Shown: in pieces, positions 1-11,142 of the stretch | How positions within the stretch are numbered: the stretch's first letter is position 1 | Layout: each line of letters starts with the position of its first letter | Assembly: GCA_016584495.1 (NCBI GenBank) | Contig: WAID01000003.1 | Span: 6,962,501-7,026,500 of the forward strand | Length of the DNA: 64,000 nt | Direction: 5' to 3' | Origin: Celoporthe dispersa | Lineage: Eukaryota > Ascomycota > Sordariomycetes > Diaporthales > Cryphonectriaceae | Made by a program: the position numbers and the translations under genes | Notes under the pieces: model-generated | The model's database searches: none | The model's input: only the letters and a program-made list of their open reading frames with translations | What the model was told of the DNA's origin: nothing

Positions 1-358
1 ACGAGATCAAGGCCCGGCCAAAGCGGACGTGGTTCGAGACGGAGAGAGACAAGGTCGCCGCCAAGGAGGCTGGGCGCGCAGAGCTGAATGGCGACAGGGA
101 GAAGTTGAAGAGCAAACATGCCAACGGCAAGCTGAGTAACAAGGACAAGAAGAAGCTGGATGCCAAGTCCGAGAGGAAGGAGGGCAAGGTGTGGAAGAAG
201 GGTGCCGCGGAACGCGCGGGCAAAGGCGCTGTGCTAGAGTTCAAGAAAGATAAGAAGAAGGGTAAAAGGATAAGATCAAGAATGGCCAGGCATTCAAAGC
301 AGCCAAAGCGAAGGCGAGGGTGCCGAAGAAGGCTGGTGGGTCGAGAGGCAGGAGGTAG
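1..358 (+). CDS. DRS1: C-terminus of ATP-dependent RNA helicase DRS1 (partial, one frame break)
   Basis: This is the 3' end of a gene that begins before the window. The frame starting at base 3 reads EIKARPKRTWFETERDK, then a lysine-rich tail (KKLDAKSERKEGKVWKKG). This matches the C-terminal tail of fungal DRS1/DDX27, a nucleolar DEAD-box helicase needed for 60S ribosomal subunit assembly; the helicase core is outside the window. The frame breaks at about 264-267 in a run of four A. Downstream, another frame (codons from 269) reads DKIKNGQAFKAAKAKARVPK and stops at 356-358, which looks like the natural basic end. Without correction the upstream frame runs on to 386 with unrelated residues. 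A single missing A explains the break. The identification rests on the tail alone, but the tail is distinctive. Confidence 0.8.
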
Positions 359-762
359 GCATAATTATAACATAGAGTATGCATAGTCAATGAGTGTACC
401 GGGATCACAGTCCACCGTGAAATCCTAACGCTTCTTTGCGGAAGATTATTACAAAAGAAGACACAGAAGACTTGAAAAGACTGTGAGAGTTGATAATATA
501 AGTACTTGCCACGCTCAGTGGAGCGGACGCTCTTGAGAACTAGTAACATATATACAGAAAACAGCAAACTGCTTCCCGACTCGCCTCCCTGTTCAGCAGC
601 TCAGCACCATCTTCAGTCAAGGAGAATGCTATCTAGTCCCACGCGGTAGAATCCCGTAAAAGACTTAACGCATTTGAACGGCACCGTTGCTAGGCTCAAA
701 AATCAGCAATTCCGATGCCTTGTCTCCAACGAATGGTCAGAGGCACTCACCAGGACGCCGCT
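359..762. other. Intergenic spacer between two convergent genes
   Basis: This spacer lies between the DRS1 stop and the stop of the reverse-strand secreted-protein gene, so it should hold both 3' untranslated regions. No coding or RNA feature is recognisable. Confidence 0.6.
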
Positions 763-1298
763 TCAGGTGCAGTTGATGAAGCTATCAGTCTCGGCAGCCG
801 CGCAGTTGCAAGGCGCCACGTTCTTGTTGTGCACACAGATGCACCCACCACCGAGGGTCAGAGGGTCCCCATCGTCCTGTGCGATGCCTGCGCACGCGGC
901 CTCGCCGTCGGTGCCGTCACCACAGCACTTGTTGAGCAGGTTCTCGGCGTACTCGGACAGGACGGAGTAATCGACCGACTCTCCGTTAGGGAAGAAGTCG
1001 ATGCGGCAAGTGTCTGAGATCCAGTCGGAGTCTGCACAACATCGGATGTCAGCGAGATGTCGATAAGCAGCAGCTCCTTCTTCCTCCCATGCAAGGTGTG
1101 CCTAAGGAGAGGTAGTGACAATCTTGGCTTGGACCTACTGTCGCTGCCCGAGGCACTGCCGGTCGTCGGGATATCGAGTTGCGCCGTGCTGCAGTCGGCC
1201 AGAATGCTGTTGTCGCTGCTACCGCAGGACGTCTCGCAGTGGTAGGCAATACCGTAAGCGGTGGCTGCCAGAGCGGAGAGGAGGGAGAAGTACTTCAT
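763..1298 (-). CDS. Small secreted cysteine-rich protein (effector-like candidate)
   Basis: Two exons: 1298-1139 and 1031-763. The intron (1138-1032, 107 nt) has a GTAGGT donor and a TGTGCAG acceptor. The spliced product is 142 residues. It begins with a signal peptide (MKYFSLLSALAATAYG), and the mature part has 12 cysteines, including a CC pair near residue 88 and CIC and CNC pairs near the C-terminus, consistent with six disulfides. Without splicing the frame continues into serine/threonine-rich nonsense, which supports the intron. I do not recognise a named family. Size, secretion and cysteine density fit the broad class of fungal small secreted proteins; an effector role is only inference. 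A TATA-like element lies about 125 bp upstream. Confidence 0.75.
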
Positions 1299-3758
1299 AG
1301 TGTCACAAATTTCTGAGGCGATTTTTGTGGTGATGTGTTGAGTTCGAAGAGAAGGTGTGAAGAGTCGATGGCTGGTGAGTTGGTTGTAAGAATGTCTATT
1401 TAGGACAGGACTTTAGGATGCTTTATATATCCTTCTCTTGGTCTACTGACTCTTCTCCCATCTCTGGCCAACATGAACAGTCTCCTACCAGTTCTGCGTC
1501 TCAATGACGTACATCTTCCCCTATTTAGTCCCACAATGTGTGTGAGGCTTAGACCTGTCGGCCATTTCCTGGAGCGACGACCATCATCTCACACGTTGCG
1601 GAGGCCAGTAATTCCAATGTGCTGTCTTTGCTGAAGATCTACACTTACCTTTCCTCATCCCAGTGGTGTATGGATATTGAAAAGAATTTGTCCCTCAAGA
1701 GTGGGTTGAGCTGAGACATGTCAGCTGTTCCTTCGTGGACACCACGACCTAAGGACTATGCCTCCAAGACATGAGGCCAAATACTACCTGGATGAAGGCA
1801 AAAGGAGATCGTGGGTCGAATGGTTTCCAGACCCGTTAAAGGATTAAGAAAATCGGACTCGGTGGCCCCGCTGTTGCAGTGGTGTCTTCCGTCCAAATTC
1901 CTCAAGTGTAGATCCGTATCCAAGTCCCACATAGCTGAAAGCGTACCAACGCAGCAAGATTGAAGCATCCAGACCCATAAACTAGACTGTTATTTGTCGG
2001 GGAAAATGACGATCCCCAGATCTCTCAGAACTGGCTGCACCTATGGTTTTCTCTACGCTATAATCAATCGATGATTACATCTCTAGGACTTACGAACTTC
2101 ATACAAGGTCTTTCCAATAGAATGAATTACAAACATGATTGATTGGAGAATGCTTGCCGTATATCAAGCCAAGTTGGGACTTTCACCTTCAGTGTCTAGT
2201 CAAACTATGCTTTTTGAAGTCTGAATAATTTGTAGACAGGTGGAACAGGTGACGCAGAGTAGGATTCAGTTCTTAACACCGACTCAAGCCCGCACGATCA
2301 CTCGTGTATAGATATATCCGGCATTGGCTATAAAATGTTATCATATGTATGAGAGAAATGATATAAGCATGACTTCTATCTCGTCCGACTTTTAATGAAG
2401 AATCGCAAATTCCGCTCAAGCCATGTGTTGGTTAGCTCAGCTATTTACTTTTCTATAGTATATAGCAAGATCGACGGATCGTCAGTGGGACTATTCAGCC
2501 CTGTGACAGGACCTTTATTTAGATCATGAGAACATCGCCTATTAGCGCAAGAAATTACCCAAGTTCAGTAGTCTCACACATATTTGTCAGTGCTTAGTAC
2601 TGAGACCATGATAAGGGATCCAATATTGACTTAGCAAGTAGGAATAGGCAATTTCTTACCTTGTAACAGACGAGCTGTTCGCCGTAGACTTGTGCAATAA
2701 GCCGCTGTGGAGGTAGCGCCAAATTTTGCGCAGAGATGGCAAACGCAAAGTGGTCGAGGAAGGCCTGTGAACTGGATAGAGAAGGCTTGAACACACACCA
2801 CAGCGATTTCAGGATTCGAGGGTTAGCTACTTATTTTCTAAGCCTGTCCTGTAGAACGCCACATTGATGTGATTTGGATATATATTGACTGGCTGGAAGA
2901 TAGGGGTTTCGTCATGATCAGTGTCCCTGCTTCACACGAGAAATATATTCGCATGCTCATGTACCACTTGATAGCGGAATATTCGTATAGTCAATCAAGC
3001 AATTGTGGGTGAATGAATCATCAATTACGTCTATTAACGAAATGATTAGGTGCACAGCCTCCCATAGCAATGACGATTTTCCAGTACTAAAGTAGATATC
3101 ATAAGGTTGTGTACAGTTAGTCTATTCTCGCAAGGGCTTCGCTCGCTTTTTGAGACTGTTGGAGCGTTCTCTGGTTAGGAAGTCCTTTCTGAGCATTGTC
3201 AATGGGTTCTCACTAGCAGTAGTCGTATGCCGCGGATCCAATAATTAGCCCAACTAGCTGCTCTGGAAGAGAGCTTCCAGTATAGACACACCGATTTCTT
3301 CTTCTTTTTCCCCTCCCCCTTCGTCGCCTTTCTTCATGTTCTTCCCCGTGCTCATCACTTTGCGGCGGGGTGTCTCATTGGAGGACGTGGTGTGTAGAAC
3401 CCCTGTTGCTGAAGAATGACAGGGATATGCCTAGGCGTCCCCGGCCTGTCAAGATGACGTAAAAGCACCCCGAGTAAGTAGGGGCGGCTCGAGCTCCTGC
3501 TGCGGCTGTGCAAACCATTCTGCCAACACCATGGGCAATATCACGAACCTCGCCTCTCAGGCGCTCCTCGACTGTCGCAGCTGCATCACGCCCCCCAAGC
3601 CCCGAATGCATCGTTGAATAACCATGCATCGATATCGCTTCTAACACCATCGAACCTCAGCAGGTCTGCACTGGCACAAAACCCAGGGCATAGAACCAAA
3701 AGCCGAGGCCTACGGTGCAAGCAGAAGGATCACATTGTAGCATCTGTAGCATCGAATA
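1299..3758. other. Gene-poor, AT-richer intergenic region
   Basis: About 2.4 kb without a frame that looks coding. The short open frames here have no recognisable family and no third-position C/G bias. The left end is the promoter of the secreted-protein gene. The right end probably includes upstream sequence of APP1, including a 28-codon open frame starting at ATG 3531 that could be an upstream ORF or a lost exon. Confidence 0.5.
1421..1429 (-). promoter_or_regulatory. TATA-like box of the secreted cysteine-rich protein gene
   Basis: The reverse strand reads TATATAAAG about 123 bases upstream of the start codon at 1298. The position suits a fungal core promoter; function is inferred. Confidence 0.45.
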
Positions 3759-4184
3759 TACAGGAGCACCTCGCTCGCAATCACGGTGGCGCCCTTCAGA
3801 CCCTTTCGACGCTTCCTCGGCCAGCCGCACCCCCACCACAGGCAGAGTCTTCTCCGGTACATCTTCCCATACGGCCTCCGCCAGCGATACCGGGAACGCC
3901 TGCTCAACTTTCACCTCGACACGCTCCCCTACTACAAGCACCGCCTGCAGTCGCGCATCTACCGCTATATCTTAGGCCGCCAGCATCGGCGTCTAGCCAA
4001 GACTCGTTGGGTCGATCGAATCGCGAGGGCGGCGCAGGGGAGCCGGCGGTTTCTGCTAGGACCACCGCCAGCCGCACGCCAGCGCCATCTCCAGCAGCAC
4101 CACAGGCACAAGAAGAGCCAGGAACAGAACCACGGAAATGAAGTGAGGAACAGGACCCCAGTAGCAGGCGACGAGAATCTCAAG
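3759..4184 (+). other. Probable extra N-terminal coding sequence of APP1
   Basis: The reading frame of the APP1 start at 4185 is open backwards to about 3750. From 3786 it uses mostly C or G in third positions and encodes a basic, aromatic-rich stretch (FPYGLRQRYRERLLNFH and similar). There is no ATG in this frame before 4185, so if it is coding it must be joined to an upstream exon; ATACAG ending at 3763 and CTGTAG ending at 3749 are possible acceptors. I could not settle the upstream exon. It could instead be a long GC-rich leader. Confidence 0.4.
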
Positions 4185-6725
4185 ATGTCGCAGTGGGGGG
4201 GAAGCGGCTATGATGACCCGTACGGGGGGCGCGAGCCAGGTGCTCGGCGCAAGAAGCTGGCCGCCATGGCAAGAGCGTCTATGCAGCAGGCGTGGCCACT
4301 GCAAGCGAGATCAGGAACCAGTACGACAATACGAGAATACGAGGTGTGGTCGATGTCGACGACGCGACCTACAGGGTGTCGATCCCCGGGTCTTTCCCAG
4401 ACGTGGAGATCGTGACCAAGGGGGAGGAGGAGCTGGTGATGTTTCCATCCTACGCAAAGAGACATGTCAGGCAGTTCCGAGACGATGGCTCAAAGATATC
4501 GAGTCACGGCCAGGGGGGCCACGGGAGAGAATCCCTCGGCCGACGAGGATTATTGGCGGAACGAGTGGGTGAGGGCGGAAGACAAGAAAGCTGTCGTGGA
4601 TGTTGACATCCGAGGGTGGCTGTACATGCCGCACAGAGGCCCGATGACACGAAAAAACAGAGTCTTGATCGGTCTTGCGAGGAGGCTCAGCGGTATCCCG
4701 GCGGAGACACACCAGGGAGCCGGGCAGTTGCAAGGCCTTCAGACAGGCCACGAGGAGCGCGAGCAGATGAGAGAGCAGCAGAAGATTGATCAAGAAGCGC
4801 AAGAGATCATGCGGCGGGGTCAGGCTGAGAAGGAAGCCGCTGTCAGAGGCGGCTACAGCGAGCAGCCCCAGGACGATGATTCTGGGGGCGAAGGGAGGAT
4901 GTCGCCTACCAGGAACCACGGCAGCAGCGGCAGCCGGACGCCCTCGATGACCTCGACGACGGCGCCTTCTCCCGGTCTTGCTTCGCGGCCGACGTTTGGC
5001 GCCGCCGGTGCGTCAGCAGAACTGACCGAAGCTGAGCTTGCTGTCGCCAACGCGAACCTCATGGCCCGGCTTGGTCCGTTTCTCACGACACCCTTGGTGC
5101 AACGTGCAGTCACGCTCTTCTTCTACAACAGCAGTCAGTCTCAGTCCAGGACCGTGGAGACGAATGATGCAGGCCACTTCTCCATGAGGGCGGCGCTTGA
5201 CTTCGTACCCACTCACGTCCGTGTCCTGGCGAACGAGGACCTGTCCACCGTTCAGGAGGTCAAGATCACCGACAACGAAGGCATCAGCGTCATCAGCGAC
5301 ATTGATGACACCATCAAGAACTCGAGCATATCCTTGGGTGCCCGAGAGATCTTCCGCAACACGTTTATCCGCGACCTGAAAGACCTGACCATCGAAGGCG
5401 TGAGAGAGTGGTATGGGGAGCTTCATAAGATGGGCGTCAGTTTTCACTACTGTTCCAACAGCCCGTGGCAGCTCTTTCCGGTCATCGCGACCTTTTTCCG
5501 CCATGCCGGCCTGCCTCCTGGCTCCCTGCATCTGAAGCAGTACAGTGGGATGTTGCAGGGCATCTTCGAGCCAGTCGCTGAAAGAAAGAAGGGTACGCTC
5601 GAAAAGATCTTGCGAGACTTCCCGAGACGAAGGTTCATTCTCGTTGGTGACAGTGGCGAGGCCGACCTGGAAGTCTACACAGACTTGGCGGTTGCACATC
5701 CCGGGCGCATCATTGCGGTCTTCATTCGCGATGTGACCACGCCCGAACAAGCGGGCTACTTCGACGCTGCGGTCAATGGACTCTCGTCTAGGAGCCCCGA
5801 TAGGCGGGACTCTCCAAATGGCCAACGTGATCCAAGGCCACCTCTCCCGCCTCGGGCGGTCAGTGGGCCTCCGAAGCCTCAAGGGCCGGCCGAGGGCATG
5901 CTCATTGACTTTTCGGATGAGCCTGAGCCGATCAGCTCAATGGAGGAACAGAAACCTGAACAGCTGAGGAAACCTTCGGGTGCTGATGATCTTGCCTCGT
6001 TGACGGTACGCAAGAAGCAGCCGCCTCCACGTCCCAACAAGCCAGATGCACTGAAGGGCGAGGCTGCGGGCGCAAAGGCCGGCCCCCCTGTGCCTTCGAG
6101 AAAACCGGTGGCCACACAGATCCAGAACGCCGTCCTACACCCTCTGGCACAGATCCAGAATTCGTCCGAGCAAAGTCTTGGGAGCAACGCCAAGCTGAGT
6201 CCTAACAATGGACCAAATAACAGCAGCACCCAATTGTCCTCCAACACATCCACCAAGCCGTCTTCTCGCGCCGCTTCATCTCCTGGATCAGCCTCTCCAG
6301 CATCTGTCAGGCAAGCTCCGCCGCCTCCACCTCCACGGCGGCGCGTCACACCTCTCCTCAACTTGAGCCCACGTTCTCGCGCTCTCCGACACTCAAACTC
6401 GAATCCGGACATCGAGAGGCTCGATCTAAATGCTGCCACGACTCCAGGATCCGGATCTCGACCTTCGCCAGATAGAGTGAGTTCAGCAACCACATTCGAC
6501 TCCATGCTGGGCCCATCAAGCAGCAACACTAGTCAGCAGCAGCCGGGGCAATACATCCCCGTCAACAAGAAATTAGAGCTATGGAGGCGACGTCTAGAGA
6601 GGGCACACGAGATCCTAGACCGCGAGGGAGTGCAGCTCTACACGTGGCGCCGGGGCGAAGACGTGGTGCTGGAGGCTGTTGGGCTTGTCAAAGAGGCCCT
6701 CAAGGACAGAAGGAGGAAGAGCTGA
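4185..6725 (+). CDS. APP1: Phosphatidate phosphatase APP1 (two compensating frame breaks)
   Basis: About 846 residues from ATG 4185. The N-terminal part (MSQWGGSGYDDPYGGREPGARRK) and the block around FPSYAKRH and VVDVDIRGW are typical of fungal APP1. The catalytic domain (DUF2183, HAD-like) carries the DxDxT motif DIDDT near residues 372-376, followed by CSNSPWQ and ILVGDSGEAD. APP1 is an Mg-dependent phosphatidate phosphatase that makes diacylglycerol at cortical actin patches and endocytic sites. The C-terminal third is rich in proline and serine, as expected for SH3-binding tails. The frame shifts at about 4271-4272 (one base missing) and shifts back in the G6 run 4513-4518 (one extra G); the segment between is conserved but in another frame. 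No intron with good signals explains this, so residual sequence error is the likeliest cause. The true start may lie further upstream. Confidence 0.85.
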
Positions 6726-7391
6726 CGCTGTGAAATGGAATTGGTCGCCTCAGCTAATGATCGAGCTTGATATCCACGCAGCATATCATTGTCTCTCAAT
6801 GACGCAGGACAGCATGCATTCACTGACACAAGCATCGCAATACATTCGCGGGCATGGCGAGCACGGCGTTGGGCGTTGCATTTGTCTCAAAGCTCATATA
6901 ATGATGAGTTGCTGTCTTCGAAACAAATGGTTCTTATTTCTCTAGCCCATCAACCCGAAACCCAATGTTGTTACTCTTTACTGCGAAGTTCCAAACGCTC
7001 CCACAACGTGTGTGCTGATGATGTCTGCAAAGCCGGACGTGATATAAAGTGCAGAATGACAAGCGCTATTCAATGCTTGCAACCTTAGTTCTTGTTTAAC
7101 CAGTGATGGGCGCAGGCCTTTCGGGGGGTCTCGGCAACATCTCGCCCATGCATGATACGGGCATTGCTCACCGAGTGAGTCACGACTGAGTACGGGGGTC
7201 TACACTTTGTGCCTCTTTGCAGACCTGATTGAATCTCTTCATAGTACTAAACTCAGCTGCGATGTCTTCAGCACACACGTAACTCGGGAATCAATCCAGT
7301 GTCTCTGCTCTTCTCGGGGTGAATCAACCAGTCTCCTTCCTCCGCTCCGAACCGTCTCCTGATCTAAGAATTCCTTGGCCTGCAGCCCAAG
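6726..7391. other. Intergenic spacer APP1 - M20 peptidase
   Basis: APP1 terminator region and the promoter of the next gene. Nothing else recognised. Confidence 0.55.
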
Positions 7392-8689
7392 ATGAATGCC
7401 CAAGCCCTACTCGACACCCTCACAGCTGATGAAGCATCCCACATCGCCTTTCTGCAATCCTTTGTGCAGGCCCCTCGCCCAACCCGCCAGGCGACACCCG
7501 CGAGGCCGCAGCTGTCATCCAGACCTACCTCTCCTCACACAACATCGCCACGCAAACCATCAGCCCGAGGGTCGACATGCCCAACGTCGTCACCGACTTC
7601 ACCGGCGGCGCCGGCGACGGGCCACGGCTGGTGATGAACGGGCACATCGACGTCTTCCCAGCTGGCACGGGTTCCGACTGGGACCGCAGCCCCTGGTCCG
7701 GCGAGGTGATCGAGGGCCGCCTGCACGGCCGCGGCACGGTGGACATGAAGGCCGGAACAGCCGCGAGCATTGTCGCCTTTGCCTACCTGCACCGCTACCG
7801 CGAGCACCTGCGAGGCAGCGCGGCGCTGTGCGCGGTGAGCGACGAGGAGACGGGCGGCAAATTCGGCACGCGCTGGCTGCTCGACCACGGACGGGACGGG
7901 CGGGCCAAGCTAGGGGAGGAGGAGAGGAGCCCCTGGGCGGGCGATGTGATGATTGATGCGGAGCCGGGCGCGCTGAGCACGATCCGGTTTGCGGAGAAGG
8001 GCACGCTCAGGCTGACATTTACGGTAGATGTGGGACCTGGCGCCCACGGGGCATACACGCACCTCAGCAGGAGCGCGACGAGGATCGCTGCGAGGCTGAT
8101 TGGGGAGCTTGCTGTCGTGGAGGACATCGAGCCTGATTTGGACCCGGCGCTGAGGGCGTATGTGGAGAGGGAGGATGTGCGGGCGGTGATGGATGACTGT
8201 ATGGGTCCCGGGGCGGCGGATATCGCGATGAGGTGCACCCTGAACATTGGGACGATTCATGGGGGTCTGAAGGTCAATATGATCCCCGGGACGTGCGTCT
8301 TCGAGGCAGACATCCGGATGCCGCTGGGCTTAACGGCCGAGCAGGTCATGGAGGTTATCCATGGGGTGCTGGTGAGGTACCCCGACGCCAGGGTCGAGAT
8401 CCAGCAGGCTGCGAGTAACCCGGCTGCGGCGTGTTCCCATGATCATCCCATGGTGGGCATGCTTGCGCGGCAGGCGGAGCGGGTTACTGGTAGGAAGCCC
8501 CTCGCTATTCCATCCATGGGCGCGACGGACTGCAAGTTTTATCGGTACAAGGGAGTTCCGTGTTACATCTTTGGGGCCTCGCCTGAGACTATGGGTGCGA
8601 AGAATGAGAGTGTTTCTGTGGAGGAGTATCTGGCTGTCCTGAAGACACATGCCTTGGCGGCGTGGGAGTATCTTGGTGGTGAAATGTAA
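7392..8689 (+). CDS. M20 family metallopeptidase/deacylase (one frame break)
   Basis: A product of about 432 residues of the ArgE/DapE/ACY1/CPG2 family, cytosolic di-zinc hydrolases that cleave terminal amino acids or acyl groups from peptides and N-acyl amino acids. Visible motifs are NGHIDVF (zinc His and catalytic-site Asp, about residues 85-87), GRGTVDMKAG (bridging Asp near 118) and SDEETGG (general-base and zinc Glu near 152-153). A lid or dimerisation domain follows, with NIGTIHGGLKVNMIPG, and then a C-terminal catalytic lobe. The N-terminal 27 codons are in one frame and the rest in another. The switch sits at the C4 run 7471-7474; one missing C restores the sequence QAPSPNPPGDTREAA. 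The substrate cannot be told from sequence. No signal peptide and no intron are seen. Confidence 0.85.
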
Positions 8690-9096
8690 TAAGGGGTGTG
8701 TTTCGAGGGCCCATTCGCCAAATAGCATGACTTAAATAAAACATATACTAGAACGACTTCGAAATTGGACAGGCTCGGGTCAACAATTTTTTTTTCTCTC
8801 TCATTTTCCGTTTCTTTCTACAGTTCCATTTTCTGCATCTCAAACGAGACGACGAAATCGGTCAAACAACTTTGCAGCATATCTTTAATATCGTCACGTT
8901 CGGTGAACATGGGTATGGCGACTCGTGTCACTCATACCCTGCAAGGAAAGAGAAGATCAAAAAGAAGAAAAAATAAGGTCGTACATCACTTGCATTTCTG
9001 GCTTGCTGGGCACCATGGATCAACTAGTGTGTGGCCAAAATCGCAACGGTCTCGAAGAGAAGCTGAGAGGGAGCTGAGGGGCTGACGTGATGCGCA

Positions 9097-9097
<1 letters not shown>

Positions 9098-9129
<32 letters not shown>
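9098..9129. repeat. (AC)n microsatellite
   Basis: An uninterrupted AC dinucleotide repeat of 16 units, in the spacer between the M20 peptidase and the HsbA gene. Confidence 0.95.
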
Positions 9130-9132
<3 letters not shown>

Positions 9133-9797
9133 TCCGAACACTGGCAGGCCTTCACATGCGCCACCTCGAGAGGACAGCCGCGGCTCCACAATGACGCCTC
9201 CTCCTCCCCCCTCATCCAACTTTTGTCTGTGATCCACGCAAAGGCTGTTATGAGTTTTTCCTGCCCGTGAGGAGATCCCTCTCACCTCCCTCTCCACTTC
9301 CCCCCGCAAAATGAGACTTATCTACCCCAGACAAGGCCTCAGCTGAGACTATTCCTTTTATCACCAACATCTCCGCTAGTCGGCCGAAGGCATGGGTGTA
9401 GTGTTGCAATACGGAGTCATTGCTACCGAGCACCATCAATATCGAAAGCTTATGCGCTGAGAGCCCTGAGCTGTGCTCTCCCAGGGTGACACCGCTAAGT
9501 GGGCTGAGGTTCTGGTGTGATTATTCAGTACCGTGACCTGGCAATGCCTGAACGCCTATGGCTGGAATAGGAAATCAATCGACGTCTAGAGCTAGGGGCC
9601 CAGGAGACTCCGACGAGTCTTGTTATTATTACGCGGGGTTTTGCTGTCTGATCCTTGGTGTTAACTTAGTGATGATGAGTGCGGTGAGCTTTTTTCACAT
9701 GCCTCGGCCTATAGTAAAATATGATCATCATGCTATCCTGCCATTCTCCGCCCTTCGCCCTGGCACCGCGGTGAAGGTGTATACAGGTTGAGAGACC

Positions 9798-9804
9798 TAT
9801 AAAG
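9798..9804 (+). promoter_or_regulatory. TATA box of the HsbA-like gene
   Basis: TATAAAG lies about 120 bases before the ATG at 9922, a usual fungal spacing. Confidence 0.5.
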
Positions 9805-9921
9805 GACGAGGGGCGGAGAGAAGTCAGCACGATCGACAGAGATGTGCTTAGCCACATATTCTCTCACGGCTGATAATTACATCTCAAGTCAGAGATAACT
9901 ATTGCTCTCTCCCTCCCCACA

Positions 9922-10446
9922 ATGTTGGCTATTAAACTCCTGACGACTGCCATATTGGCGGCAACCACCGTGGTCGCCGACGGGGCCGCCATAGTCGACG
10001 CCATCTCCGCCATACAAAACTCAACCCTCGCCCTGGCCAGCACAGTCGCCGACTGGGACGGCGGGATTCTCGGCTCTATACCGATCGTCGTGGACTCCAC
10101 CAGCCTCCTCAGCACCATCAACAAGGGAACCGCCACCGCCAAGGCATCCGCCAACCTCACGGAGCTCGAGGCGTTCACCGTCGGTGTGGACACCATCACC
10201 CTCGTGAGCGACGTCAACACCACGCTCACCACGCTCATCGCCGCCAAGCCAAAGTTCGACAAGGATCTGTTGACTGCTGTCGTGCTGCTCAACCTGGAGC
10301 AGGAGAAGAGCGCGTCAGCGGACTTTAGCGATGCCATCATCAGCAAATTGCCGTCTGAGTTTGTTTCGACCGGAGAGACGCTGGCGGATGAGATTTCTGC
10401 GTCCTTTGACCAGGCTATTGATGTGTTCAGCGACGGGATACTATAA
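9922..10446 (+). CDS. HsbA-like hydrophobic surface-binding / wall protein
   Basis: A single exon encoding 174 residues. Residues 1-19 form a signal peptide (MLAIKLLTTAILAATTVVA). The rest is an alpha-helical, alanine/threonine-rich domain with few cysteines, matching the HsbA (cell-wall galactomannoprotein) family. Known members bind hydrophobic surfaces and help recruit hydrolases such as cutinases. Several N-glycosylation sites are present (NST, NLT, NTT). A TATA box lies upstream. Length is normal for the family and the frame is intact. Its role at a particular stage or on a host surface cannot be read from the sequence. Confidence 0.8.
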   Translation: MLAIKLLTTAILAATTVVADGAAIVDAISAIQNSTLALASTVADWDGGILGSIPIVVDSTSLLSTINKGTATAKASANLTELEAFTVGVDTITLVSDVNTTLTTLIAAKPKFDKDLLTAVVLLNLEQEKSASADFSDAIISKLPSEFVSTGETLADEISASFDQAIDVFSDGIL

Positions 10447-11142
10447 ATAATAAATGCTGTATTAGGACGGGAACGAAACTGTGTCGGTCATTGGTTGAGG
10501 GTCACGAGACGATTGCAGAGTCTATGAATTTTCCCACATAACAGGTTTATTTAGTACAACTTGATTCCTCCGAAAAGACCACATCAACAACAGTCTAATC
10601 TCAATTCCGAATACATATTATGAGAAACTTGGCCTTGCCCTTCCAGGTCATCTGTCGTAGGCACGATCACTCATTCGCTCTGGCTGACCCGGACTATTGG
10701 CAATAGATGTTGAAGCCGAATTATGCCGTAATAGTGGCTTCACTTAGTACTTGAAGATGCCCGGGATAAAAAAAAAAAAGAAAAAAGGTGGTGACTACGG
10801 GACAATGAAATGCACGGATTTTCAACAGCCCGAACTGTCATTCGTAAGATTCCCGCTCAGCTTGTCTTTTGTCAAATAGTGGCAGAAATACAGCCCACAC
10901 ACCAAGAACTCTTTAGGCTTATACTAGCAGCTATGCCGGAATTGGGCTTCAATCGAGGCGCTCGTCTCAAAGCGCTTCGTTGTATTCATTGAGATCTGCT
11001 TTTGGGATGATGATGTTCTCCAAGAACTGACTGACGTGTTCCACATTCTCAATGCTGCTGCCAGCAGCAGTCCTCACCTCATGTCGAGAGATAACCAGCG
11101 GCTGTCCCTCTGTCTCCTGTCGTTTAAACTGCAAGTATAGTC
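10447..11142. other. Intergenic spacer HsbA - UstYa
   Basis: Holds an A-rich run near 10770-10787 and the UstYa promoter. No further gene is supported. Confidence 0.55.

Larger units (their letters stand above)
8690..9921. other. Intergenic region with low-complexity sequence
   Basis: Contains T-rich and A/G-rich stretches, a CA repeat (listed separately) and the HsbA promoter. Short open frames here have no recognisable product. Confidence 0.55.

Noticed and set aside
858..1298. The unspliced 146-residue form of the secreted cysteine-rich protein
   Set aside because: Reading through the intron gives a serine/threonine-rich tail with few cysteines; splicing at good GT..AG sites restores an ordered cysteine pattern.
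3614..4141. A 175-codon frame ahead of APP1
   Set aside because: Proline/serine-rich and out of frame with APP1; the frame in phase with APP1 has the better coding bias.
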